In this document: positions 8,967 through 17,526 of the stretch, in pieces
Layout: the number at the start of each line of letters is the position of its first letter
Position numbering within the stretch: the stretch's first letter is position 1
DNA from: Treponema sp.
Lineage (GTDB): Bacteria > Spirochaetota > Spirochaetia > Treponematales > Treponemataceae
Reading direction: 5' to 3'
Assembly: GCA_017617145.1 (NCBI GenBank)
Contig: JAFZWX010000143.1
Location: 28,180 to 92,179 of the forward strand
Length of the DNA stretch: 64,000 bases
Made by a program: the position numbers and the translations under genes
The notes under the pieces: generated by a model
What the model was told of the DNA's origin: nothing
Databases searched by the model: none
What the model saw: only the letters and a program-made list of their open reading frames with translations

Positions 8967-10394
8967 TTAGAATACATTCTCCACAGCCTTCATATACTTC
9001 TCCCCTCTGTCAAATTCATTATTAAACATTCCAAATGAAGTTGCTCCCGGTGAAAAAACTACGATATCTGATTTTATGTCGCCACTCAACAACTTGTCTT
9101 TTAGTGCGTCGAGCATTTCGTCAAGACTGTTGTATGGTCCGTTGTATTTTGTTCCGGCTTTGTCCAGTGCCGGGATTATTTTGTCTGTTGCAGTTCCTGC
9201 AAGAAGATAAATTGCAGCCGGTGTAATGGCGTTTTTATTTGTGCCGTCCAGAACTTCTGTAAGCTTATTCAGTTCCAGCCCTTTTTCAGTTCCGCCAGTC
9301 AGAAGAATTACAGGTTTGCCAAATGCCTGTGTAGCGGCAGCAGCGGCCTCTGGTACAGTTGCAGCAGAATCATTGTAAAATTTGTAACAGTTCCATTCGT
9401 GGAAAAACTGAAGCCGGTGAGCAATGCCAGGCCAGGTTTGAAGAATTTCTTTAGCACGCTGTTTTGGTACTCCCATAAGCTGGAGCACTGTTGCAGCATT
9501 CTGTGCGTTTAGCTTCATATGTTCGCCCGGAACAAGCAGCTTGTCAAAATCAACTGTGTACTGATTTTTTGTGTTGTAGCGGATTACCGTAGCGCGTGAT
9601 TCTTTTGCAAAAAGATCGCCCCAGGTTCCGCCGCAGGCAGGCCCGGTACCTGGTTCATCTTGTCCTGCATCAAATATAGAATAGTTTCCTGCGTCCTGAT
9701 CTGCATAAATCAAACGCTTATCGGCAACATAATCTTCCATATTGCCGTACCAGTTCTGGTGGTCCGGAACAATTTTTGTTATTACTGCAATGTGAGGTTT
9801 AAGAACACCGCGTCCACGAAGGTCTGCAAGCTGCCACGAAGAAAACTCAATTACAACCGGTGTGTCGGAATTAACCTTGTCAAAAAAAGTGAGAGGGCTG
9901 ACTGTAATGTTCCCGCCAAGGAATGCTGCAAAGCCAGCCTCTTGTAAGCCGTAGTAAATTGCACTTACTGTAGAAGATTTTCCTTTGCTGCCGGTTACTG
10001 CAATTATAGGGCAGTCTGTAAAACGCAAGAAAATACTAAGGTCTGTTTCAATTGCTTTTGCAGCTGCAAGATATTTATTTCCTTCATATTTTACACCGGG
10101 ATTTTTTATAACGCAGTCGGCATTTTCAAAATCGGCAAGGTCGTGTGCACCAAGATGGTATGTCAGGCGTGAATGGTCAAGAGTTGTATCGGAGTTCAAG
10201 CGTTCCAAAGTAGGGGCAAGCTGTTCGGCAGTTTTCATGTCGGTAACTGTAACAAAGGCACCTTTATTTAAGAAAAAGCGTGCAGCAGCCTCGCCACCAC
10301 CGTTGAGTCCAAGCCCCATGATTGTTATTTTTTTGCCTGCAATGTCTGCGATAGATTTGAACGGGCAGGTAGAAGAGTATGTATGAAAAGTCAT
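8967..10394 (-). CDS. murD: UDP-N-acetylmuramoylalanine-D-glutamate ligase
   Basis: A 475-aa Mur ligase. It adds D-glutamate to UDP-MurNAc-L-Ala in the cytoplasmic phase of peptidoglycan synthesis, using ATP. Domain 1 has a glycine-rich nucleotide fold (KITIMGLGLNGGGEAAARF). Domain 2 has the Mur ATP-binding loop VTGSKGKSSTVSAI, followed by GGNITVSPLTF and the SSWQL motif typical of MurD. Domain 3 contains HRLQF and the NDSAATVPEA segment. The length is slightly above the usual 440-450 aa. GGAG lies 9 nt before the start. It stands alone between tRNA-Leu and the convergent radical SAM gene, away from a dcw cluster. Confidence 0.93.
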   Translation of the reverse strand: MTFHTYSSTCPFKSIADIAGKKITIMGLGLNGGGEAAARFFLNKGAFVTVTDMKTAEQLAPTLERLNSDTTLDHSRLTYHLGAHDLADFENADCVIKNPGVKYEGNKYLAAAKAIETDLSIFLRFTDCPIIAVTGSKGKSSTVSAIYYGLQEAGFAAFLGGNITVSPLTFFDKVNSDTPVVIEFSSWQLADLRGRGVLKPHIAVITKIVPDHQNWYGNMEDYVADKRLIYADQDAGNYSIFDAGQDEPGTGPACGGTWGDLFAKESRATVIRYNTKNQYTVDFDKLLVPGEHMKLNAQNAATVLQLMGVPKQRAKEILQTWPGIAHRLQFFHEWNCYKFYNDSAATVPEAAAAATQAFGKPVILLTGGTEKGLELNKLTEVLDGTNKNAITPAAIYLLAGTATDKIIPALDKAGTKYNGPYNSLDEMLDALKDKLLSGDIKSDIVVFSPGATSFGMFNNEFDRGEKYMKAVENVF

Positions 10395-10416
10395 AGCTTG
10401 AGCTCCTTCTTAAGAA

Positions 10417-10476
10417 AGATTATCGGGTCAAGCCCGATAATGACATGTGTCATTGCCGGGCTTGACCCGGCAATCT
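10417..10476. repeat. Dispersed element family 2: inverted pair
   Basis: Two 29-bp palindromic units with core CGGGTCAAGCCCG, each running AGAT...TGACA, face each other (10417-10445 and 10448-10476). The same unit is at 30005, 50638 and 55267. This resembles widespread intergenic palindromic repeats. Confidence 0.8.
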
Positions 10477-10479
10477 AAT

Positions 10480-10509
10480 AAAAAAAGGTCTCCCTCACGG
10501 AAGACCTTT
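10480..10509 (-). terminator. Intrinsic terminator after tRNA-Leu
   Basis: On the minus strand a stem AAGGTCTTCC pairs with GGGAGACCTT around a 4-nt loop and is followed by seven T. It starts 1-2 nt beyond the tRNA 3' end. Confidence 0.85.
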
Positions 10510-10510
10510 A

Positions 10511-10596
10511 TGCCGGGAACCAGAATCGAACTGGCACGTCGGTTGCCCGACACAGGATTTTAAGTCCTGGGCGTCTACCAATTCCGCCATCCCGGC
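10511..10596 (-). tRNA. tRNA-Leu (UAA)
   Basis: An 86-nt class II tRNA on the minus strand. The acceptor stem GCCGGGA pairs with TCCCGGC plus discriminator A. The anticodon loop is CTTAAAA, giving anticodon UAA. A long variable arm (GTCGGGCAACCGAC region) and T-arm GTTCGATTC are present. CCA is not encoded. It lies between leuA and murD and is followed by an intrinsic terminator. Confidence 0.95.
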
Positions 10597-10650
10597 AACA
10601 AGTTCATATTATCGTAATTTAAGGGGTTTTTCAAGATGGGTTTTTTCGCA

Positions 10651-12336
10651 CTATCTGAAGTTCAGCGCACTAACAATTGCGGCAACACCGGCGCGGCCTA
10701 CATTGGAGCTCTTGCCTACGCCCCAGGCTGTTGTGCCGTCTTCTTTGGTAATCTGAACATAAGAAATAGCGTGTGTGTCTGAACCGGAACCAATAGAATG
10801 TTCACTGAATGATGTAATATTAAAGACTGGTGCCGAAGTACGCTTCATAATATTTACAAAGGCATCCAAAGGTCCGTTTCCGTTTGCGGTAATAACGTAG
10901 CGTTTTCCTTCCCATTCAATTGTGGCAGTCTGTGCTACGTGTTCAATGCCTTCGCCACCACGCTCGCCTTCAACATGCTTTTCGGTAATTTCAAATACAT
11001 TAAGCGGAGATTTTGTTTTAAGCCACTTTTCTTCAAACAGCGAATAGATTTCGGCAGAAGAAAGTTCTCGCTGAAGTTCATCGGCTTTGGCCTTAACAAT
11101 TGAACCAATAACAGGATGCATTGCCTTTGGCGGTACAATTCCAAATTCGTGTTCCAGAATATAAACAGCTCCACCCTTTCCGCTCTGACTGTTTATGCGG
11201 ATAATTCCTTCGTATTCATAACCAATATCATGAGGGTCAATAGGAATATAAGGAACATCCCAGCGGGCATTTGGCTCAAGCTTGGTGCGGGCTTCAATTG
11301 CTTTACGGATTGCGTCCTGGTGACTTCCGCTGAAGGCTGTATATACAAGCTCACCTGCATAAGGCTGGCGCGGATGAATTGGCATATCGGTAAGGCGTTC
11401 ATAAACACCGGCAATTTCTTCAAGGTTCGAAAAATCAAGTCCAGGGTCAATTCCCTGTGTGTAAAGGTTCAGGGCAGCAGTTACAAGATCCATGTTTCCG
11501 GTACGTTCGCCGTTTCCAAAAAGACAGCCTTCTACTCGTTCGGCACCTGCAAGCAACCCAAGCTCACAGTGGGCAATTCCTTCGCCACGGTCGTTGTGAT
11601 TATGAAGTGAAATTATGCAGCTGTCTCTATCGCCGATATTTTTGCAAAAATATTCAATCTGATCTGCAAACTGATTAGGCATATTACATTCAACAGTCGA
11701 CGGCAGATTAAGAATAACCTTGTTTTGTGGCGTTGCTTCCCACTCTTCCATAATTGCGCGACAGTTTTCCAAAGAAAAATCCATTTCGGTTTCGGTAAAA
11801 TTTTCCGGGGAATATTCAAACAAAATATTTGTGCCGTCACTCTTCAAGCTTTCAATGTTTTTCTTTATGCAGCGAACACCACTAACCGCAAGGTCAATCA
11901 TTTCCTGCTGCGACTTCCCAAAATTATATTTTCGCTGAGCCGGAGAAGTTGCGTTGTACAAATGAATAATCACATTTTTTGCACCACGCACACTTTCTAT
12001 AGTTTTCTGCACAAACTGGTCGCGGGCCTGGGTAAGAACCTGGATCCACACATCATCGGGAATTAAATTTTCATCAATAAGGCGGCGCACAAAATCATAT
12101 TCGGTTTTGTTTGCAGAAGGAAATCCAACTTCAATCTGCTTAAAACCAATTGCAACAAGCATTTTGAAAAATTCAATTTTGGCATCAATGCCCATTGGGT
12201 TTATGAGCGCCTGATTTCCGTCACGCAAATCAACGGAGCACCACACAGGAGCAGAGTCTAACCTTTTAGATGGCCAGGTTCTGTCGGGAAGAGAGATGCC
12301 TTCGAACTGTTGGTACTTTCCGTTGTAGGTCTTCAT
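10651..12336 (-). CDS. leuA: 2-isopropylmalate synthase
   Basis: A 561-aa enzyme that condenses acetyl-CoA with 2-ketoisovalerate, the first committed step of leucine synthesis. The catalytic TIM barrel starts with VDLRDGNQALINPMG, the family metal- and substrate-binding motif. Further on are EVGFPSANKTEYDF and the metal-binding SLHNHNDRG, with ERVEGCLFGNGERTGN characteristic of the fungal/actinobacterial-type long LeuA. The C-terminal 130 residues form the LeuA allosteric dimer domain used for leucine feedback. Its ATG shares one base with the stop of the DUF4954 gene, so the two form an operon. No leader peptide attenuator was seen. Confidence 0.95.
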   Translation of the reverse strand: MKTYNGKYQQFEGISLPDRTWPSKRLDSAPVWCSVDLRDGNQALINPMGIDAKIEFFKMLVAIGFKQIEVGFPSANKTEYDFVRRLIDENLIPDDVWIQVLTQARDQFVQKTIESVRGAKNVIIHLYNATSPAQRKYNFGKSQQEMIDLAVSGVRCIKKNIESLKSDGTNILFEYSPENFTETEMDFSLENCRAIMEEWEATPQNKVILNLPSTVECNMPNQFADQIEYFCKNIGDRDSCIISLHNHNDRGEGIAHCELGLLAGAERVEGCLFGNGERTGNMDLVTAALNLYTQGIDPGLDFSNLEEIAGVYERLTDMPIHPRQPYAGELVYTAFSGSHQDAIRKAIEARTKLEPNARWDVPYIPIDPHDIGYEYEGIIRINSQSGKGGAVYILEHEFGIVPPKAMHPVIGSIVKAKADELQRELSSAEIYSLFEEKWLKTKSPLNVFEITEKHVEGERGGEGIEHVAQTATIEWEGKRYVITANGNGPLDAFVNIMKRTSAPVFNITSFSEHSIGSGSDTHAISYVQITKEDGTTAWGVGKSSNVGRAGVAAIVSALNFR

Positions 12337-14519
12337 TATTTATTTTCGCACAAGCCTTTGAACAATTCTTTGATTTCGGCAGTAAAGTCTGCTGTATCTT
12401 TGCGTAGTCCTGTAAGGAACGAGTTGTCCTGCAAAGGTCCTATTACTGCATCCATTTCTTTTTTGTTGCGGTAAGTCATGTTGCGGTAGTAGTCGGTGTA
12501 ATCCTTTTCGCGAGAACCAAAGGCTGCATTGTAAATATCGTAAGCACAAACTGTAACATCATCAGAAATGTTGCGGTACAGATCAAAGGTAAAGTCTTCG
12601 ATTGGTCTGGTGTAAAGTTTTTCCAAAAGATAAAGTGCATAGCGAACCTTGTACTTCTCGTATTCAGTCTGACACTCATTATAGTAAGCATGTACAGCTT
12701 CCCAGTCATCAATTGAACCGTCTTTGATTTTTGCAAAAAGCTCCTGAACCTTCTGGCTTGGAATAATCTGGCCACCAACACATTCCCATTCTGTAAAAAG
12801 AGGAAGCTCGCGAATCTGCTTAATAAGTTCAACTGTAAGATATTCGCCGCCAACAGACTTGCAGTATTCCATAAGAGAACGGGTTGCAAAATATTTCACA
12901 ATCTTGCGGTACATCTTGTAGGCTTGAACAGGCTTGTGAATTGTTGCTCCAAACTTCTTCTGGCAGATTGGATCATCAAGTACAAAATCGGCCTCGGGAT
13001 TCTGATGCAGATAATCCTTTGCTTTTTTATAAATTGTTGCCTGGTCGGTTGCTCCTTCCATTGCATCGTTCTTTGTTCTAAGAAGATACTGCGAAGTAAG
13101 ATTTATAATCCTGTCAAGCGCGCTCATAATTTCCTGCATTGTATCCGGCGCAAACGGATCTGTTTCAATGTTCTGAACTTTGATTGCACGCTTATCACGC
13201 TTTTTAAATTTATTGTTATTGCGGGTGATAGCAAACATATCGTACATAAACCAGAAAGCAGGAACAATTCTGATTGCCTGATTTCCGTTAAGGCCTGGAG
13301 AAACAAGCGCAAACGGATACGGAATATCAAGTTCGTTCTGATAGCTTCCTTTTGAAACAAGAACAAACGAAGCAAAGCGGCTGTTATGTTTAAAGTCAGA
13401 ACACAAGCCCGGCCAGAAGCCGCGTTTTGCAAAAATTTCTCCGTCGGGACTTCGGCTGTTGTGGTTACTTCCGATTGTTGCACCAGAAGCAATATTTGAC
13501 TGTCCCATAATTGTTGTAGCAATAAGGAATGAAGAGTTATGATGCTGCTCGTGGAATGGGAATACAAGGTTGTTCAAAACTTCACAGCATGAAATTGTAG
13601 AGTTATCGCCAAGTACAGAGTTCAGAACACGGGCGCCATATTTTACCTGACAGTTGCGGCCAATTACAAAGCGGACTGCAATTGCCTGATAGAACGCGCG
13701 GCTTCCGTAACCAAAAATTCCGTTTACCATTTCTACACCTTCACCAATCTGACTTGGTTCTTCCGGTGAAGAAAGAATAGAAACATTCTTAAGCTTGAAG
13801 GCACCTTTAATGTAAGCGCACTTTCCGATTTTTGCGTCTTTGATAATGCTGCAGTTTTTAATTACAGAATCATCATCAATAAAGCCGTAGGTGTTCAGTT
13901 TTTTGTCGTTGCCCTTTTCGGTGAGTTCAACAAATCGGTTCAAAAGTTCAGGGTCGTCGCGGTAATGAGACCAGATGTAGGCGTCGGCAGGAATCATGCT
14001 TTCAAAAGGAAGAACGCTTCGTCCGTCGTTTTCGTTTGCAACACCAATCCAGATTCTGTTATCTTCGGGCTCGCCTTCTTTTAAGATACCGTTTCCAAAC
14101 TTAGAGTGATTTGTACAGCAAAGCTCATTGATATTAAAAAGAATTACGCGGTTTGCAATTCGGTAGTTGTCAAAATAAGAAACATTGCGGACAACAACAT
14201 CATCGCCGGTCACAATATTATTAAGGCGTGAACGACGGATACCACAAGTGAGTTTAAGGTCATTGTAAACAAGATTTACCTTGCGAAGTTTTCCTAATAT
14301 GATAAAGCCAGAAAAGAATGAAAGGTGAATAAGCGTTGGATCAAAATTGCCGTCGCCGTCTTCAACATAAAAGTTTTCCCAGGTAGGGTCATCGTTATGA
14401 TTGAGATTCTTTTCCAAAATCTCAATTTCGTTTTTGTTTAAGTGACGCTTCCCCTTCAAGAGTTCCTGAGGAATAGTCATTTCGTTCTGTTTTTCATCAA
14501 ATTCTTCGACTTTAACCAT
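12336..14519 (-). CDS. DUF4954 family protein with left-handed beta-helix segments
   Basis: A 727-aa cytoplasmic protein with no signal peptide. The middle third has imperfect hexapeptide-like repeats (IKNCSIIKDAKIGKCAYIKGAFKLKNVSI; VIGRNCQVKYGARVLNSVLGDNSTISCCEV) typical of left-handed beta-helix acyl- or nucleotidyl-transferase-like proteins. The C-terminal part is helical. DUF4954 is common in spirochaetes and Bacteroidota; its role is not established. The sequence SNHNSRSPDGEIFAKRGFWPGL is a highly ordered, conserved-looking block that could form an active site. It is co-transcribed with and overlaps leuA by one base, but that proximity alone does not show a link to leucine synthesis. Confidence 0.8.
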   Translation of the reverse strand: MVKVEEFDEKQNEMTIPQELLKGKRHLNKNEIEILEKNLNHNDDPTWENFYVEDGDGNFDPTLIHLSFFSGFIILGKLRKVNLVYNDLKLTCGIRRSRLNNIVTGDDVVVRNVSYFDNYRIANRVILFNINELCCTNHSKFGNGILKEGEPEDNRIWIGVANENDGRSVLPFESMIPADAYIWSHYRDDPELLNRFVELTEKGNDKKLNTYGFIDDDSVIKNCSIIKDAKIGKCAYIKGAFKLKNVSILSSPEEPSQIGEGVEMVNGIFGYGSRAFYQAIAVRFVIGRNCQVKYGARVLNSVLGDNSTISCCEVLNNLVFPFHEQHHNSSFLIATTIMGQSNIASGATIGSNHNSRSPDGEIFAKRGFWPGLCSDFKHNSRFASFVLVSKGSYQNELDIPYPFALVSPGLNGNQAIRIVPAFWFMYDMFAITRNNNKFKKRDKRAIKVQNIETDPFAPDTMQEIMSALDRIINLTSQYLLRTKNDAMEGATDQATIYKKAKDYLHQNPEADFVLDDPICQKKFGATIHKPVQAYKMYRKIVKYFATRSLMEYCKSVGGEYLTVELIKQIRELPLFTEWECVGGQIIPSQKVQELFAKIKDGSIDDWEAVHAYYNECQTEYEKYKVRYALYLLEKLYTRPIEDFTFDLYRNISDDVTVCAYDIYNAAFGSREKDYTDYYRNMTYRNKKEMDAVIGPLQDNSFLTGLRKDTADFTAEIKELFKGLCENK

Positions 14520-14555
14520 AATGTTATAATTTTACAGTATTTTTAGAAAAAAATA

Positions 14556-14590
14556 TAGAGATTTAATACTAATTAGAATATACTAGAAAT
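14556..14590 (+). promoter_or_regulatory. Promoter of the M16-like gene, predicted leaderless
   Basis: TAGAGA, 17 nt, TATACT (14579-14584), then only 6 nt to the ATG. No Shine-Dalgarno is present. Confidence 0.5.
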
Positions 14591-17416
14591 ATGAAAAAGT
14601 TTTTTTCGCTGATTCTTTTTTCAATATTTCTTTTCACGCTGCACGCCATCCCCTATGACAACATAAATGAATATACTTTAGAAAACGGCTTGACGGTTTT
14701 TGTGCTGGAAGATACTTCTACTCCGCTCATCAGGATTGAATATACGGCGCGGGCGGGGTTTTCGAATCAGACTAAAGAAACTTCGGGATTTTTTAAGCTT
14801 TACACAAGGATTTTTGAAGCAGCAAGCCCGCTTGAATTTGAGACAGCCGAATGTAATGCCGATTCTTCGCGATATGTTATAACTGTTGTACCATCAGAGC
14901 TCAATAAAACTATGACTTTGCTTGCACAAAATGCCTTTGCACTTTCATATTCCGATGATATTTTGAAAAGCCAGCTAAACACGCTTAAAAATGAAGTTTC
15001 TGAAGAAGCTTCTTCTGCCGGTGGATTTATTAATGCGGCAATTGATTCGCGTGTTTTTTCTGCGGCTCCATGGAAGCATGATTCCGGTGTTTACCCATCT
15101 CTTTTTAAAAAAACCACAGTTGAGCAGGCACGAAATACACTGCGTACAATTTCGGAACGCTACTACACTCCTCAAAACAGTGCAGTTTTTATTAGCGGAA
15201 ATGTTAATGCACAGACTATCCTTTCGCTAGTTGGACAAACTTTTGGATATTATTATTCTTCGTATTCTGTTCCTTATAAAATGAATATGGCTTCTGCCAA
15301 AAATGCGCCTTCGTATAAAACAAAAAAGTTTGTGCTTCACAGTTCTGATATTTCACAGGACATGACGCAGGTCGTAATGCAGTACACCGGTTTGAACATA
15401 GAAGAAACTGAACTTGCGGCAGTGATGCTTAATAATGACGGTTCGTTTTTTAAATACAATCTTGTAAACCAGCCAACGCTGAACATTCCGGGTAATGAAT
15501 ATATTAATGCGGCAGGGGCGCACAAAAAAGAAAGTTCAAGGCTGATTATTCAAAGTTTATTGCAAAAGCCTGCGGGTAAAAATGCTTCGTCAATTACCTC
15601 GCTTGACCAGGCACAGCTTTTTGTTGATACAGTTCTTTCGGGAATAAAAGAAACTAACTACCTTGAATTCTACGCTGCCCAGATGATGGCTATGAGTAAC
15701 CTTGGAGCAGGCAATTCTTCGTCTACCGATTTTATGACAAACCTTGCATCTTACTGGGCACTTGCACCGTACGATTCTTTTACAGAGGATGTTTTAGAGC
15801 TGGCAAATAAATCTACTACTGCCGCAAATCTATATTCGCAGGAACAAAAAATTGCCGACTTAAAATTTGAAGAAATAATTGCAAAACTGCAGGCAGAAGA
15901 ACCTTATATTTTTGTTATTATCAATTCTGCAGATTATAAAAAGAACAAGGCAAAATACACTGCGGCTGGCTTTGAAGAAATAAACACTTCGAATGCAGCG
16001 TGGTATAATCAGTCGATTTTTAAAAATTATGAAGACCCGGAACTTGCAGCTGCAACACAGTCCGGCATAACAAACGATGCTGGCGCTCAGAATTTTTCAA
16101 AAGATTTTTATTCCGAAAATATCAGTCAGATTAATACTTATGCGCTTTCAAACGGTATTCCGGTTATTACAAAAGTTAACGAAAATTCTTCAGATATCAC
16201 TATGCTCATTTCGGTTCGAGGCGGTAAGCTTAATTCTTCAGACAACAACGGCTACGAAGAAGTTATGATAACTCTGCTTGCCTGGAACATCCAGAAAGAA
16301 ATTACAAAAAAACAGCAGGAAGCAGTAATTCTTGGAAGCCCTGTTGTTGATTATAACTGTGCAATAACAAGTGGAACTGTTAGCATTGAATGTTCGCCTT
16401 ACGATTTTTCTGCGTGCTGCAAAGCTGTTGCCGATGCAATTGTTTACGGCGATATTTTACCGGCCCAGGCAGACCGCGCAGTTGCAAACGCTCAATACAA
16501 AAAGCGGCTTGAAAACGGAAGTGTTTCAAGACAGATGCTTGCTGCGGTTATGAAAGAGCTTTATTCAAAAACTGCTTTCCAGAAGATTTTTGATGCAAAA
16601 GAAGAAATTCTTACCGACACAAAATATCAGAAAATTCTAGAAGGCTACCCTGCCCTGCTTGATGCAAGCCGTTACAGCATAATTTTGACAGGACTTGTTC
16701 CGCAAAATGCAAACGATTTACTTGAAGCGTCCATGGGCATTTTAACTTCACGAAACTCAAAGCAGAATCTTTTGACTGTTCAAAGCAAACTTAAAAACTC
16801 AAGCACAAAAAAATCGGTAAAGCTTACTCACACCTTCTTAACCGATATTCCTGCCGAAAAAGCGGGACCTATGCCGTCAAAGCTCATTCCTACAACAAAG
16901 TTCCTTGACCCTGTAATGTATGTGTTTAAGCTGCCGCAAGCAGGAACAAAAGACAATACACTTACAATTGCAGTTTTAAAATATATGGAAAAGCTTGTGC
17001 AGGCGCAGATAGATTCAAACAAAAAAATGGAAGGCGCTGTTGCTCAGTGCGGCGAAGCATACCCTAACACCGATGCAATTGTATTTACAATTTTGAATGT
17101 TGAAACAACCAAAGAAGCCGATTCCTGCTGGGCAGCCGCTGTTAAAGAAATGAATGATTTGATGAACGGTCCGGCACAGGCCCAGGTTTTACAGGAAATA
17201 AAGGATATCTGGACAAAGTCATTTTTACAGCAAACACAGACAAACACAGGTACGGCACAACTTTTACAAAAAGGTTTTGAATACTTTCCATACGAAGTGC
17301 AGCCGGATTATTATTTGAAGGAATACAACTTTATAAACGGTGCAACACGCGAAGAGATATTGGATATTCTAAAAGATATACCACAAATACCGTTGTTGCG
17401 ATTTTATCCTAGATAG
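14591..17416 (+). CDS. M16-peptidase-like secreted protein lacking the zinc motif
   Basis: A 941-aa protein with a Sec signal (KKFFSLILFSIFLFTLHA). It has the two-half, four-domain layout of long M16 (insulinase/pitrilysin) proteins: the N-terminal NEYTLENGLTVFVLEDTSTPLIRIEYTARAG motif is clear, as is a second half beginning INTYALSNGIPVITKVNENSSD. At the place where active enzymes carry HxxEH this protein reads TSGFFKLYTRIFEA, and no other HxxEH occurs. It is therefore probably a non-catalytic relative, like the inactive halves of M16 heterodimers. A catalytic partner gene is not in this window. The likely location is the periplasm. Confidence 0.75.
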   Translation: MKKFFSLILFSIFLFTLHAIPYDNINEYTLENGLTVFVLEDTSTPLIRIEYTARAGFSNQTKETSGFFKLYTRIFEAASPLEFETAECNADSSRYVITVVPSELNKTMTLLAQNAFALSYSDDILKSQLNTLKNEVSEEASSAGGFINAAIDSRVFSAAPWKHDSGVYPSLFKKTTVEQARNTLRTISERYYTPQNSAVFISGNVNAQTILSLVGQTFGYYYSSYSVPYKMNMASAKNAPSYKTKKFVLHSSDISQDMTQVVMQYTGLNIEETELAAVMLNNDGSFFKYNLVNQPTLNIPGNEYINAAGAHKKESSRLIIQSLLQKPAGKNASSITSLDQAQLFVDTVLSGIKETNYLEFYAAQMMAMSNLGAGNSSSTDFMTNLASYWALAPYDSFTEDVLELANKSTTAANLYSQEQKIADLKFEEIIAKLQAEEPYIFVIINSADYKKNKAKYTAAGFEEINTSNAAWYNQSIFKNYEDPELAAATQSGITNDAGAQNFSKDFYSENISQINTYALSNGIPVITKVNENSSDITMLISVRGGKLNSSDNNGYEEVMITLLAWNIQKEITKKQQEAVILGSPVVDYNCAITSGTVSIECSPYDFSACCKAVADAIVYGDILPAQADRAVANAQYKKRLENGSVSRQMLAAVMKELYSKTAFQKIFDAKEEILTDTKYQKILEGYPALLDASRYSIILTGLVPQNANDLLEASMGILTSRNSKQNLLTVQSKLKNSSTKKSVKLTHTFLTDIPAEKAGPMPSKLIPTTKFLDPVMYVFKLPQAGTKDNTLTIAVLKYMEKLVQAQIDSNKKMEGAVAQCGEAYPNTDAIVFTILNVETTKEADSCWAAAVKEMNDLMNGPAQAQVLQEIKDIWTKSFLQQTQTNTGTAQLLQKGFEYFPYEVQPDYYLKEYNFINGATREEILDILKDIPQIPLLRFYPR

Positions 17417-17443
17417 ATGATTTCTTTATAAAGAATATACTGC

Positions 17444-17510
17444 TAGTTTGCGAAGCAAACTAGGTAAGTTCGCGAAGCGAACGACATATTCCTCAACAAC
17501 CGTTGTTGAG
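17444..17510. repeat. Three small hairpins after the M16-like gene, within a duplicated gene end
   Basis: TAGTTTGC-GAA-GCAAACTA (17444-17462), GTTCGC-GAA-GCGAAC (17468-17482) and CTCAACAA/TTGTTGAG (around 17492-17510). The gene tail CCGTTGTTG...GATTTTAT (from 17390) recurs at 17500, 110 bp on. No U-run of terminator type follows. Confidence 0.6.
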
Positions 17511-17526
17511 ATTTTATGCTAAATAA

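Noticed and set aside
10511..12336. leuA and tRNA-Leu linked by attenuation
   Set aside because: No leader peptide rich in Leu and no alternative hairpins before leuA; adjacency alone is not evidence.
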